Origin: Candidatus Rifleibacteriota bacterium
Lineage (GTDB): Bacteria; Vulcanimicrobiota; Xenobia; Xenobiales; Xenobiaceae
Direction of reading: 5' to 3'
Length of the DNA stretch: 13,392 nt
NCBI GenBank assembly: GCA_900772775.1
Contig: CAAGRW010000173.1
Coordinates: 1-13,392 of the forward strand
In this document: positions 1-6,243 of the stretch, piece after piece
Layout of the letters: each line of letters starts with the position of its first letter
Position numbering within the stretch: the stretch's first letter is position 1
Notes under the pieces: generated by a model
Databases searched by the model: none
What the model saw: only the letters and a program-made list of their open reading frames with translations
Told to the model about the DNA's origin: nothing
Program-made: the position numbers and the translations under genes

Positions 1-21
1 CCCGCTGCGATTTGCAGCGGG
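1..21 (-). terminator. Hairpin after the NlpC/P60 gene, probable terminator
   Basis: A perfect 8-bp GC-rich stem (CCCGCTGC / GCAGCGGG) with a 5-nt loop starts 37 nt beyond the stop codon of the NlpC/P60 gene. On the minus strand the tract that would follow the stem lies outside the window, so a T-run cannot be confirmed. On the plus strand the stem is followed by CTTATTTT, so it could act in both directions. The strand assignment is inferred from the position of the minus-strand gene. Confidence 0.55.
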
Positions 22-57
22 CTTATTTTGTACTTTTATTGATACTAGCTGGCTCAA

Positions 58-1059
58 CTACTCTTCAAAATAGCGCCGACCACCTAAAAAGCGATACTTT
101 ACAGAATAGCTGTTGCTGTCTAAAGAGCTCAACCCTACTCCATGCTTACCAGAAGCATCCCAGAATTTGCCATTTCCCACGTAGAAACCGACATGGACGA
201 TATGTTCTTCGTCTTTACCAAAGAAAACTAAGTCACCAGCTTCCAGTTCTTCTCGGCTGACTGGCAACCCTACGGCAAATTGCTGATCAGCATCGCGAGG
301 GACAATCAATCCATGTAATTTGCAACTTACATAGACTAGTCCAGAACAATCTATGCCATGACAGCTAAGACCGCCCCAAAGGTAGGCCACTCCCTTGAAA
401 CGACGAGCCGTTTGCAAAAGGCTTTCACCTTGGGAAGGTAAAGTGTGCTTAGAGCCAGCTTGGTATGGCAAATACACACCAGACTCTATATGAGGCCAAT
501 TTACACTCCAATATTGACAACCATCTTCGCCTTGTACAGGATGCAAATTGCGCAAGGACAAAACACTTGAAGCGAAAACGCGCCCTTTAATTTCGCTGCT
601 TTTGTTGGGACGAGCATAAACATAAACTTGCGGACTGATAACCAATAGAGCGGAATCGTCATCTTCCAAAGACCAAGAGCGCAAAATTGGCTGAGCACAA
701 GAATTAAGCTCCGACAAATGAGCAGCAAAAGAGTCTTCTTTAGTTAAGTAGCGACTATTTATCCAACCGGGATAACCTTCCGGTTCTCGGTATTGATTGG
801 GAACAATAACTTCTTTCCAAAGTCCATCTGTAGTTTCGTTTAATACGTAGACAGGCTCTCCCAAAAGCACTTGAGTTTCCCTCTCCGAATCATCATAAAT
901 GTCAGCAAAGACACTTACAACCGGAACAGATACAAAATACAACTCGCCTTTATCCTCGATTGCCATAACTTCTCCAAGACCGCCTATTAAAGCCAAAGCC
1001 AGAGCACAGATTATAGTTCTCAACCATAGTGGCCAATTTCTTCTCTTGCTAAAATTCAC
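58..1059 (-). CDS. Exported NlpC/P60 (C40) peptidase with SH3-like domains, YkfC type
   Basis: 333 aa from a GTG start that directly abuts the TAA of the upstream JAMM-LysM gene (TAAGTG). Residues 1-33 form a signal peptide: KRR n-region, hydrophobic IICALALALIGGLG, and a V-M-A cleavage site. Residues about 40-105 and 140-200 look like two SH3-type domains. Residues 213-330 are NlpC/P60, with YLWGG at 226-230, catalytic Cys238 in DCSGL, GDLVFF at 275-280, His289 in HVGFYVG and probable third residue His306. Domain order and length match the YkfC-like gamma-D-glutamyl-L-diamino-acid endopeptidases, which cleave peptidoglycan stem peptides with a free N-terminal L-Ala; that substrate is inferred from the family. 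No Shine-Dalgarno precedes the GTG, so expression is probably by translational coupling. An ATG at residue 32 (964-966) does have a good ribosome site (GGAG, 5-nt spacing) and would give a cytoplasmic form. The GTG start is preferred because it alone gives the signal peptide. Confidence 0.9.
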   Translation of the reverse strand: MNFSKRRNWPLWLRTIICALALALIGGLGEVMAIEDKGELYFVSVPVVSVFADIYDDSERETQVLLGEPVYVLNETTDGLWKEVIVPNQYREPEGYPGWINSRYLTKEDSFAAHLSELNSCAQPILRSWSLEDDDSALLVISPQVYVYARPNKSSEIKGRVFASSVLSLRNLHPVQGEDGCQYWSVNWPHIESGVYLPYQAGSKHTLPSQGESLLQTARRFKGVAYLWGGLSCHGIDCSGLVYVSCKLHGLIVPRDADQQFAVGLPVSREELEAGDLVFFGKDEEHIVHVGFYVGNGKFWDASGKHGVGLSSLDSNSYSVKYRFLGGRRYFEE

Positions 1060-2214
1060 TTACAGACCGACTTTTTGGCGAGCAGGAATTTTTAACTGAT
1101 CGCCAGGCACAATGTGATCATAATAAGGAGCGGGCAACTTATTAAATTTGCCCAAAGCTTTGCATACTTTGGGATCGGTAGTTGAATAATATTTTTCAGC
1201 AATGCTAGAAATAGTTTCGCCTGATTTTACATCATGAAGAATAATTTTGGATCCGCTTTGGGCAGCTTTTTGAGCCTTATCATCAGATTTGACTTCTTTT
1301 TTGTCCTGAACTTTGTCAGATGATGTTTCAGCTTTACTAGAATTGTCGACTACAGTTTCGGCAACTTCGACATTGGAAAGGCCCAATTCTTTATCTAAAA
1401 CACCTACAGCTTCCAAGTGGCTCTCAATTTCTTTAACACGCTTTTCTACAGATTCCACCTGTTGAGAAATTTGCACCTGGTTGGCTAAAATTTCGTGTTG
1501 ATCGACTTTGGCAACAGGAGCGGGACGCAATAATTGCACTAATAAACAAATGCCCAACATTACCAAAATGGCATAGTCGATAGGCCTAATGGCGGGATTG
1601 CGCAACATACGTTGCAATTTTTCTACGCTGCGCTCCAAATAGCGATCATTGATAAATTCTTCCGGGCGGGAAGTGTCTCGACTAACTACTGCAGTCGAAG
1701 CGGCCGTACTTTTACCATAAATTCTGAAACCGCCGCTGTTACGCAAAGTTCCCTCACGCCAGAGATAGAAACTGCGTTCGCCCACTACCGGATCGACAAT
1801 ATAAATTACTTGCGATTGCTTGGGGAAAAATTTAGCGTGAACTTCTTTTTCAGCTTCAGTAACGCTACTGCCCGTGCCGGGGTGAGAATGGAACCAACCG
1901 ACTACACTCATGCCAGGGAATTGCTTGGACGCTTGAGCAAAGGCCTTTTTCCAAACTGACTCTATAAAACGGCCATTCTGGGCTTTAACTTCCACAGCTT
2001 CTTCAATTTTAATCCAAGAATTATCTTTGGTATGACTTCCCAAAAGCAAACCAGCTTGCTCTTGAGCAGTATTTTTTAAAGCTAGAGCATTTAAATTGCT
2101 GAATAATTGATAACGTAAATATATATGAGAAGTCTGTTCAGTTTCTGTGCCGACTTGAAAAAAATCACCAGGCTCTAAAGTAGGGGTGACAACGCCTATC
2201 CCCTCTTTGGACAT
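1060..2214 (-). CDS. JAMM/MPN metalloprotease-TM-coiled-coil-LysM fusion protein
   Basis: 384 aa from the ATG at 2212-2214; a longer reading from a TTG at 2242-2244 is possible, but GGGAGAAG lies just upstream of the ATG. Residues about 25-165 are a JAB1/MPN/Mov34 domain: Glu52 in EQAGLLLGS, then HSH at 109-111 followed after seven residues by T119-E-A-E122. This is the JAMM signature (HxH-x7-S-x2-D) with Ser to Thr and the Asp zinc ligand replaced by Glu. Residues about 213-230 (DYAILVMLGICLLVQLL) are one transmembrane helix, with Arg-rich sequence on the N-terminal side, predicting the JAMM domain inside and the C-terminus outside. Residues 240-270 are heptad-like, 280-320 a Lys/Ser/Asp-rich linker, and 325-377 a LysM domain (VKSGETISSIAEKYY ... 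VPGDQLKIP) that should bind peptidoglycan. In the family JAMM domains are Zn isopeptidases or deubiquitinases; the substrate here is unknown. It is end to end with the NlpC/P60 gene. Confidence 0.85.
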   Translation of the reverse strand: MSKEGIGVVTPTLEPGDFFQVGTETEQTSHIYLRYQLFSNLNALALKNTAQEQAGLLLGSHTKDNSWIKIEEAVEVKAQNGRFIESVWKKAFAQASKQFPGMSVVGWFHSHPGTGSSVTEAEKEVHAKFFPKQSQVIYIVDPVVGERSFYLWREGTLRNSGGFRIYGKSTAASTAVVSRDTSRPEEFINDRYLERSVEKLQRMLRNPAIRPIDYAILVMLGICLLVQLLRPAPVAKVDQHEILANQVQISQQVESVEKRVKEIESHLEAVGVLDKELGLSNVEVAETVVDNSSKAETSSDKVQDKKEVKSDDKAQKAAQSGSKIILHDVKSGETISSIAEKYYSTTDPKVCKALGKFNKLPAPYYDHIVPGDQLKIPARQKVGL

Positions 2215-2244
2215 TAAAATTTCTTCTCCCACCGTTTCCTCCAA

Positions 2245-2286
2245 TTAAAAGGCCTCTCTCCTAGATACCATACAGAGAAAGGCCTT
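2245..2286 (-). terminator. Hairpin between the ABC ATPase and JAMM-LysM genes
   Basis: On the minus strand AAGGCCTTTCTCT can pair with AGAGAGGCCTT (an 11-bp stem with a 2-nt bulge, 14-nt loop), followed by TTAATT. It lies downstream of the ABC ATPase stop and directly upstream of the JAMM-LysM ribosome site, so it is either a weak terminator or a leader structure. The T-tract is short. I see no convincing promoter between it and the JAMM start, so partial read-through from the ATPase gene is plausible. Confidence 0.5.
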
Positions 2287-2347
2287 ACTTTAAGCTATAA
2301 GTTTTCTATCGCCTTCAGCGGATCCAACCAAAGCGGCCCAGGCCACT

Positions 2348-3514
2348 CTAGATCATCGCTACTTCGGTATCCTTATTAAATAAGTGAATTTTGCGTGTAT
2401 CCAAAGCTAAACTGGCCACATCGCCAACCTTTGCCTCGGTATGAGAATCGACCCTAGCCACTAATTCTTCTTCACCTAAGCGAATATGTAAAGAAACTTC
2501 CGAGCCCATAGGTTCGTAGACCTCTACTTTAGCGCAAATAGGTACTAAGAACTCGCTGTCACGAGCGAACTTAGGATCGTGAATATTTTCCGGCCTAATA
2601 CCGAAAGTGCATTCGGCCCCGGCAAATTCTTTTAAGCGACCGGCCAAACGCTCCGGAATTTCGAAGCTAAAGCCTTTGCCTTTGACAGAAACCCCTTCAC
2701 CAGCAGCTTCCAACTTAACATCGACGAAATTCATAGATGGGGTGCCAATAAAGCCGGCTACATATTTGTTGGCCGGATGTTCATACATTTCTAAGGGAGC
2801 AGCCGCTTGCTGAATGATGCCCTGATGCATGAGCACAATTCTGTCGCCTAAGGTCATGGCCTCAGTCTGATCGTGAGTCACATAAATAGTAGTAACCCCC
2901 AAAGTGTGGTGCAACTTTTGCAACTCAGCTCTCATTTGCACACGCAACTTGGCGTCTAAGTTGGAAAGAGGTTCGTCCATAAGGAACACTTGAGGACGAC
3001 GCACAATAGCACGCCCCATAGCTACACGCTGACGCTGGCCTCCAGAAAGCTCTTTGGGCTTGCGCAACAACAAATGCTTTATATCTAAAAGCTCGGCAGC
3101 GTGATCGACTAATTTTTTGATCTCTTCTTCGGAATATTTGCGCTGACGCAAACCAAAAGCCATATTGTCATAAACGCTAAAGTGCGGGTAGAGAGCATAG
3201 CTTTGGAATACCATGGCAATATCTCGGTCTTTGGGAGAGACATCGTTTACTTTACGATCTCCAATATAGATCGAGCCGCTGGTGATTTCTTCCAAACCGG
3301 CAACCATACGTAAAGTGGTCGATTTACCGCATCCGGAAGGGCCAACCAGAACTAAAAATTCACCGTCTTTTATATCTAAAGAAATATTTTTAACTACGTG
3401 AACTTGATTGGGAAGACGACTGGGCTTCCAGAACTGATACCATGCTTTGTGCTCCGGATTGGGAGCCCAACCATCATAGATCTTATTTACTTCGACAAGA
3501 CGAACACTACCCAC
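2348..3514 (-). CDS. MsmK/UgpC-type ABC transporter ATPase for sugar import
   Basis: 388 aa from a GTG at 3512-3514 with GGGG nine bases upstream. A TTG five codons earlier lacks a ribosome site, and the chosen start gives the usual short N-terminus (GSVRLVEVNKIYD). Nucleotide-binding domain: Walker A GPSGCGKST at 58-66, Q-loop Gln104 in FQSYALYPH, signature LSGGQRQRVAMGRA from 156, Walker B VFLMDEP at 176-182, D-loop SNLDAK, H-loop His214. Residues 255-388 are the OB-like regulatory domain of the MalK/UgpC group (contains IRPENI). The protein would energise one or more carbohydrate importers at the inner membrane. No permease or binding-protein gene is adjacent, which fits a shared ATPase like MsmK or MsiK; the sugar cannot be predicted. 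Unusually, about 22 residues rich in Trp, Pro and Lys (around 16-37) are inserted between the A-loop strand and the next strand, where MalK has only a short turn. Confidence 0.93.
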   Translation of the reverse strand: MGSVRLVEVNKIYDGWAPNPEHKAWYQFWKPSRLPNQVHVVKNISLDIKDGEFLVLVGPSGCGKSTTLRMVAGLEEITSGSIYIGDRKVNDVSPKDRDIAMVFQSYALYPHFSVYDNMAFGLRQRKYSEEEIKKLVDHAAELLDIKHLLLRKPKELSGGQRQRVAMGRAIVRRPQVFLMDEPLSNLDAKLRVQMRAELQKLHHTLGVTTIYVTHDQTEAMTLGDRIVLMHQGIIQQAAAPLEMYEHPANKYVAGFIGTPSMNFVDVKLEAAGEGVSVKGKGFSFEIPERLAGRLKEFAGAECTFGIRPENIHDPKFARDSEFLVPICAKVEVYEPMGSEVSLHIRLGEEELVARVDSHTEAKVGDVASLALDTRKIHLFNKDTEVAMI

Positions 3515-3565
3515 GATTAAATACCCCAAACTATTGCTGATTACGCACTCTCAGTCACAACATAA

Positions 3566-3585
3566 CCGCGCTTTGAATGCTGCGG
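3566..3585 (-). other. Small hairpin upstream of the ABC ATPase
   Basis: On the minus strand CCGCAGC and GCGCGG pair as six base pairs with one bulged A around a 7-nt loop, about 50 nt before the ATPase start. It lies in the 172-nt gap between this gene and the coiled-coil gene. No clear promoter pair, T-run or known riboswitch pattern was recognised in this gap. Function unknown; it may be a chance pairing. Confidence 0.25.
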
Positions 3586-3686
3586 GACTACTCTTCTCGA
3601 CTGTTTTTCTCTTTTTATTATTCAGCTCCTACCCAAAAAAGATAAGATAGCAAATTGGCAAAACCACAAAAAAGAGCTATATCGAC

Positions 3687-4232
3687 TTAAGGTTCCTGTT
3701 TCTTTTCCAAACGTTGCAGAGAATCTAAAATTTGCTTACATTCGCGCTGCAAATTAGCAAAGATTTTGGCAGCATAGCGATCAGCATCATCACAAACGCC
3801 TCGCGCGTAATCATTGGCTTCACGGCTGACTCTTTCGGCAGCAGCAGAAGCATTATCCTCAATTTCTCGGGCTCTCTCTTCGGCTTCTTGAATAATATGC
3901 TCGGCTTCTTCTCTAGCTTGGCGTACAATTTCATGCTGTTGTATCAAGCTACCGGCTTCAGTTTTGGCGGCACGTAAAGTTTCTCTGGCTCGATCTTCCG
4001 CTTCACTGACTATCTTTTCCGCGTCTTGAGCAGCTTCTTCTTTGATCTGTTTGGAACGACTAACCAGATCTTTGGCTTGCAAAATTTCTTCTGGCAAATT
4101 GGCCCTAGCTTCGGCAATTATTTTCAAAAAATTCTCTTTATTGATTACCGAATAGGCTGATAATATCAATGGCAAAGTTTTGCTTGATTCTACAGTTTTT
4201 TCTAAGCGAGTTAAAACTTTGTATATATCCAT
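3687..4232 (-). CDS. Coiled-coil protein linked to coaD
   Basis: 181 aa, ATG start with GGAGGG eight bases upstream. There is no signal peptide or membrane helix. Residues 1-50 form a small N-terminal region (DIYKVLTRLEKTVESSKTLPL ... LPEEI). From about 51 to 175 the chain is almost continuous charged helix, rich in Glu, Ala and Arg (EHEIVRQAREEAEHII, EEAEERAREIEDNA, EANDYA), predicting a long coiled coil. From memory, similar proteins, often annotated simply as ATPase or V-type ATPase subunit E/H-like, sit next to coaD in many Firmicutes. They contain no visible nucleotide-binding motif, and none is seen here. It follows coaD by 55 nt and is probably in the same transcript. Cellular role unknown; a scaffold or membrane-curvature role like DivIVA is only a guess from the coiled-coil shape. 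Confidence 0.8.
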   Translation of the reverse strand: MDIYKVLTRLEKTVESSKTLPLILSAYSVINKENFLKIIAEARANLPEEILQAKDLVSRSKQIKEEAAQDAEKIVSEAEDRARETLRAAKTEAGSLIQQHEIVRQAREEAEHIIQEAEERAREIEDNASAAAERVSREANDYARGVCDDADRYAAKIFANLQRECKQILDSLQRLEKKQEP

Positions 4233-4287
4233 ACGTTTAACCCTCCATTTCTCTTAACAAATCCCTCAAAAATACCACAATACTTAA

Positions 4288-4791
4288 TCAATCCAAAATT
4301 AAGTTAAACTTTTCTTGTAAGCGTAAACGAACTTCTTCTGACACTAAATGGCTGACTTTTCCTCCCAAAGAAGCTATTTCCCGCACGGCACTGGAACTGA
4401 CAAAAATGTGTTCCGGAGAGCAAGCAAAAAAAATCGTTTCTATTTCCGGAGCTAAACTGTCATTTATAAGAGCCATACTAAATTCTGTTTCAAAATCGGC
4501 AGCTGAACGCAATCCGCGCACAATAAAACTAGCTTGCTGCTCTCGCATAAAATCTACCAGTAGACCAGAAAAAGAAGCAGTAACTACATTAGATAAAGAA
4601 GCTACATCATGACGAATCATCTCTTCACGCTCAGCTAGAGTAAAAAGAGAGTGCTTATTGGGATTACGAACTACAGCCACAATCAACTCATCTACTAATC
4701 GAGCAGATCGGCGAATGATATCCAAATGACCTTTAGTAGGAGGATCGAAACTGCCGGCATAAACAGCACGGCGCAATTTATTACTGTTCAT
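4288..4791 (-). CDS. coaD: Phosphopantetheine adenylyltransferase
   Basis: 167 aa, the normal length for CoaD. It transfers AMP from ATP to 4'-phosphopantetheine, giving dephospho-CoA, the penultimate step of CoA synthesis, in the cytoplasm. Motifs: YAGSFDPPTKGH at 11-22 with the TxGH nucleotidyltransferase signature (Thr19, His22), RNPNKHSLFTLAER at 42-55, VRGLRSAADFETEF at 91-104, and the C-terminal VSSSAVREIASLGG at 131-144. The ATG start lies only six bases after the stop of the uridylyltransferase gene and has no strong Shine-Dalgarno, which suggests translational coupling with that gene. CoA made by this pathway is used by the acyl-CoA synthetase two genes upstream in the same probable operon. 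All key motifs look intact. Confidence 0.97.
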   Translation of the reverse strand: MNSNKLRRAVYAGSFDPPTKGHLDIIRRSARLVDELIVAVVRNPNKHSLFTLAEREEMIRHDVASLSNVVTASFSGLLVDFMREQQASFIVRGLRSAADFETEFSMALINDSLAPEIETIFFACSPEHIFVSSSAVREIASLGGKVSHLVSEEVRLRLQEKFNLILD

Positions 4792-4797
4792 ATAAAT

Positions 4798-6195
4798 CTA
4801 TAAACGAATTTCACCACGGAGTACAGTTCCATCGGGGATGTAAGCTTCAGAAGTAGCTATTACCTTGACACTACCTTCGCATTTTACATCTTTGCCAAAA
4901 ATAACAGTTCCTTCCACAGAAAGCGAAGAACAACAGCGCAAACTGGGTACACCGTGAGGTAACATATGCTCTAAATCATCCAGAGAGTTAACTTCCGCTG
5001 GCAAAGAAATTAAGGGAGGGACATTACTCTTTCCAGTATAGCGAATAGAGTAATCGCTATCTACCGAGAATAAATCAGAGCGTACTATCATAAGATCGCT
5101 AAGTCCTTTGACAGGCACAAAACGACTGCGCGGCACTTCTAAGGCTTGAGCATTGGGCCAAGAAGAAATAATAGATCCACAAGCGCTCTCAATTTGGTAT
5201 ACTTGACAAGCCTTGCCCCAATTGTCATATAAAGTCTTGGTATTCCGAATTACAGGCAAATCGAGCAATCCACCCTGAGAGACGATCAATTTGTACAAAG
5301 CTTCAGCGTCGAACCACAAATTGTTGGTATTAAAATAACGATACCGCTCAATGTCGGAGAAGTATTCACGCTCTTCCGGCTTACACATGGCCGACTCGCG
5401 CAACACAAACGATCCATATACATCTCTAGCTAAATGGCCGCCTTTGCGATCGGCAGCACACCGTTTGGAAACTTCCATTACCATAGGATAGCCATAGCTG
5501 GCCATCCACTTGGGAATACGCATATCCAAACCAGCCCCTAAATTATCTATATTAGACACGAAAATGTACTTGATGCCACGAGAAAGCAACTCTACTAACA
5601 AACCGCTGACAAAAAGTGACAAATAAAGATCGCCGTGGCCAGGAGGACACCACTCGCTTAAAGGATCGGTAGCCGAAGCATACGGAGTCAGAGAATCGGC
5701 TTGAATGCGTGGCACACGAGATTGCACAATTTCCACAGCAACCGGCTGTTCCAATAAGTCTAAATAGCTCATCAAACTTTTCATAGTTTGTGAACTAGTG
5801 TTAAAGCTGTTCATTAAAATGAGAGGTAAAGACTCGTTGCCCAGCTTTTCGCGCTTGCTCAAAATTTGACGCACAGTCAAATCTAAAAAAGACGACTGGC
5901 CATGTGCTGTCACTAAAGACTTGGGGCGCCCTTCCAACCCCATAGTGGTAGCCAATCCCCCATTGAGCTTAATAACAGCACAAGCGTTAAGCAACTTGTC
6001 GCTCTGTTCTTTATTTAAGGGAGCCAACTGCTCTAAAGAAGGAAGCTCTCCTACCGGAGCGATTTCATCTTCACCAATAAAACAGCCCTTACCGCTAAAA
6101 GCCTTCATACAATTGCGCCTAAAAGCTTCAATTTGTATATCAGAAGCTTCAATGTCTCTCATTTTCAAAGCGAAAGGCATAAAGTTTAAGGGCAC
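4798..6195 (-). CDS. UTP-glucose-1-phosphate uridylyltransferase, eukaryotic (UDPGP) type
   Basis: 465 aa from a GTG with AGTGAG upstream; the next ATGs (codons 6 and 12) lack a ribosome site. The enzyme makes UDP-glucose from glucose-1-phosphate and UTP. Motifs of the UDPGP family: KLNGGLATTMGLEGRPKSLV (76-95, nucleotide loop), LMNSFNTSSQT (128-137), WCPPGHGDLY (182-191, uridine site), VSNIDNLGAGLD (213-224), NTNNLWFDAEAL (289-300) and VPRSRFVPVKGLSDLMIVRSDLF (from 354), whose Lys363 is in the family's catalytic lysine position. Residues about 425-462 look like a short left-handed beta-helix tail (EGTVIFGKDVKCEG). This is the family of eukaryotic UGP2, not the GalU type of most bacteria; bacterial members are known, for example in bifidobacteria. 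The related UDP-N-acetylhexosamine pyrophosphorylases are less likely, because VPRSRFVPVK is typical of glucose enzymes. Lies 48 nt after the acyl-CoA synthetase gene and 6 nt before coaD. Confidence 0.92.
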   Translation of the reverse strand: MPLNFMPFALKMRDIEASDIQIEAFRRNCMKAFSGKGCFIGEDEIAPVGELPSLEQLAPLNKEQSDKLLNACAVIKLNGGLATTMGLEGRPKSLVTAHGQSSFLDLTVRQILSKREKLGNESLPLILMNSFNTSSQTMKSLMSYLDLLEQPVAVEIVQSRVPRIQADSLTPYASATDPLSEWCPPGHGDLYLSLFVSGLLVELLSRGIKYIFVSNIDNLGAGLDMRIPKWMASYGYPMVMEVSKRCAADRKGGHLARDVYGSFVLRESAMCKPEEREYFSDIERYRYFNTNNLWFDAEALYKLIVSQGGLLDLPVIRNTKTLYDNWGKACQVYQIESACGSIISSWPNAQALEVPRSRFVPVKGLSDLMIVRSDLFSVDSDYSIRYTGKSNVPPLISLPAEVNSLDDLEHMLPHGVPSLRCCSSLSVEGTVIFGKDVKCEGSVKVIATSEAYIPDGTVLRGEIRL

Positions 6196-6243
6196 AGTTT
6201 AATTCTCACTTTCAGTCGAATCGATAAAATAAATTTAAGTGCC

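Noticed and set aside
1612..1959. Plus-strand open frame of 115 codons opposite the JAMM-LysM gene
   Set aside because: Antisense to conserved JAMM-coding sequence, with no recognisable domain or start signal.
58..2244. Phage tail module explanation for the JAMM and NlpC/P60 pair
   Set aside because: No tail, capsid, portal or integrase gene nearby, the JAMM protein has a membrane helix and LysM, and the peptidase has a signal peptide, all unlike lambda K.
3515..3686. Promoter pairs for the ABC ATPase such as TTGCCA or TTATCT with TAATAA
   Set aside because: Spacings (6 or 19 nt) or box matches are poor; none is better than expected by chance in this AT-rich stretch.
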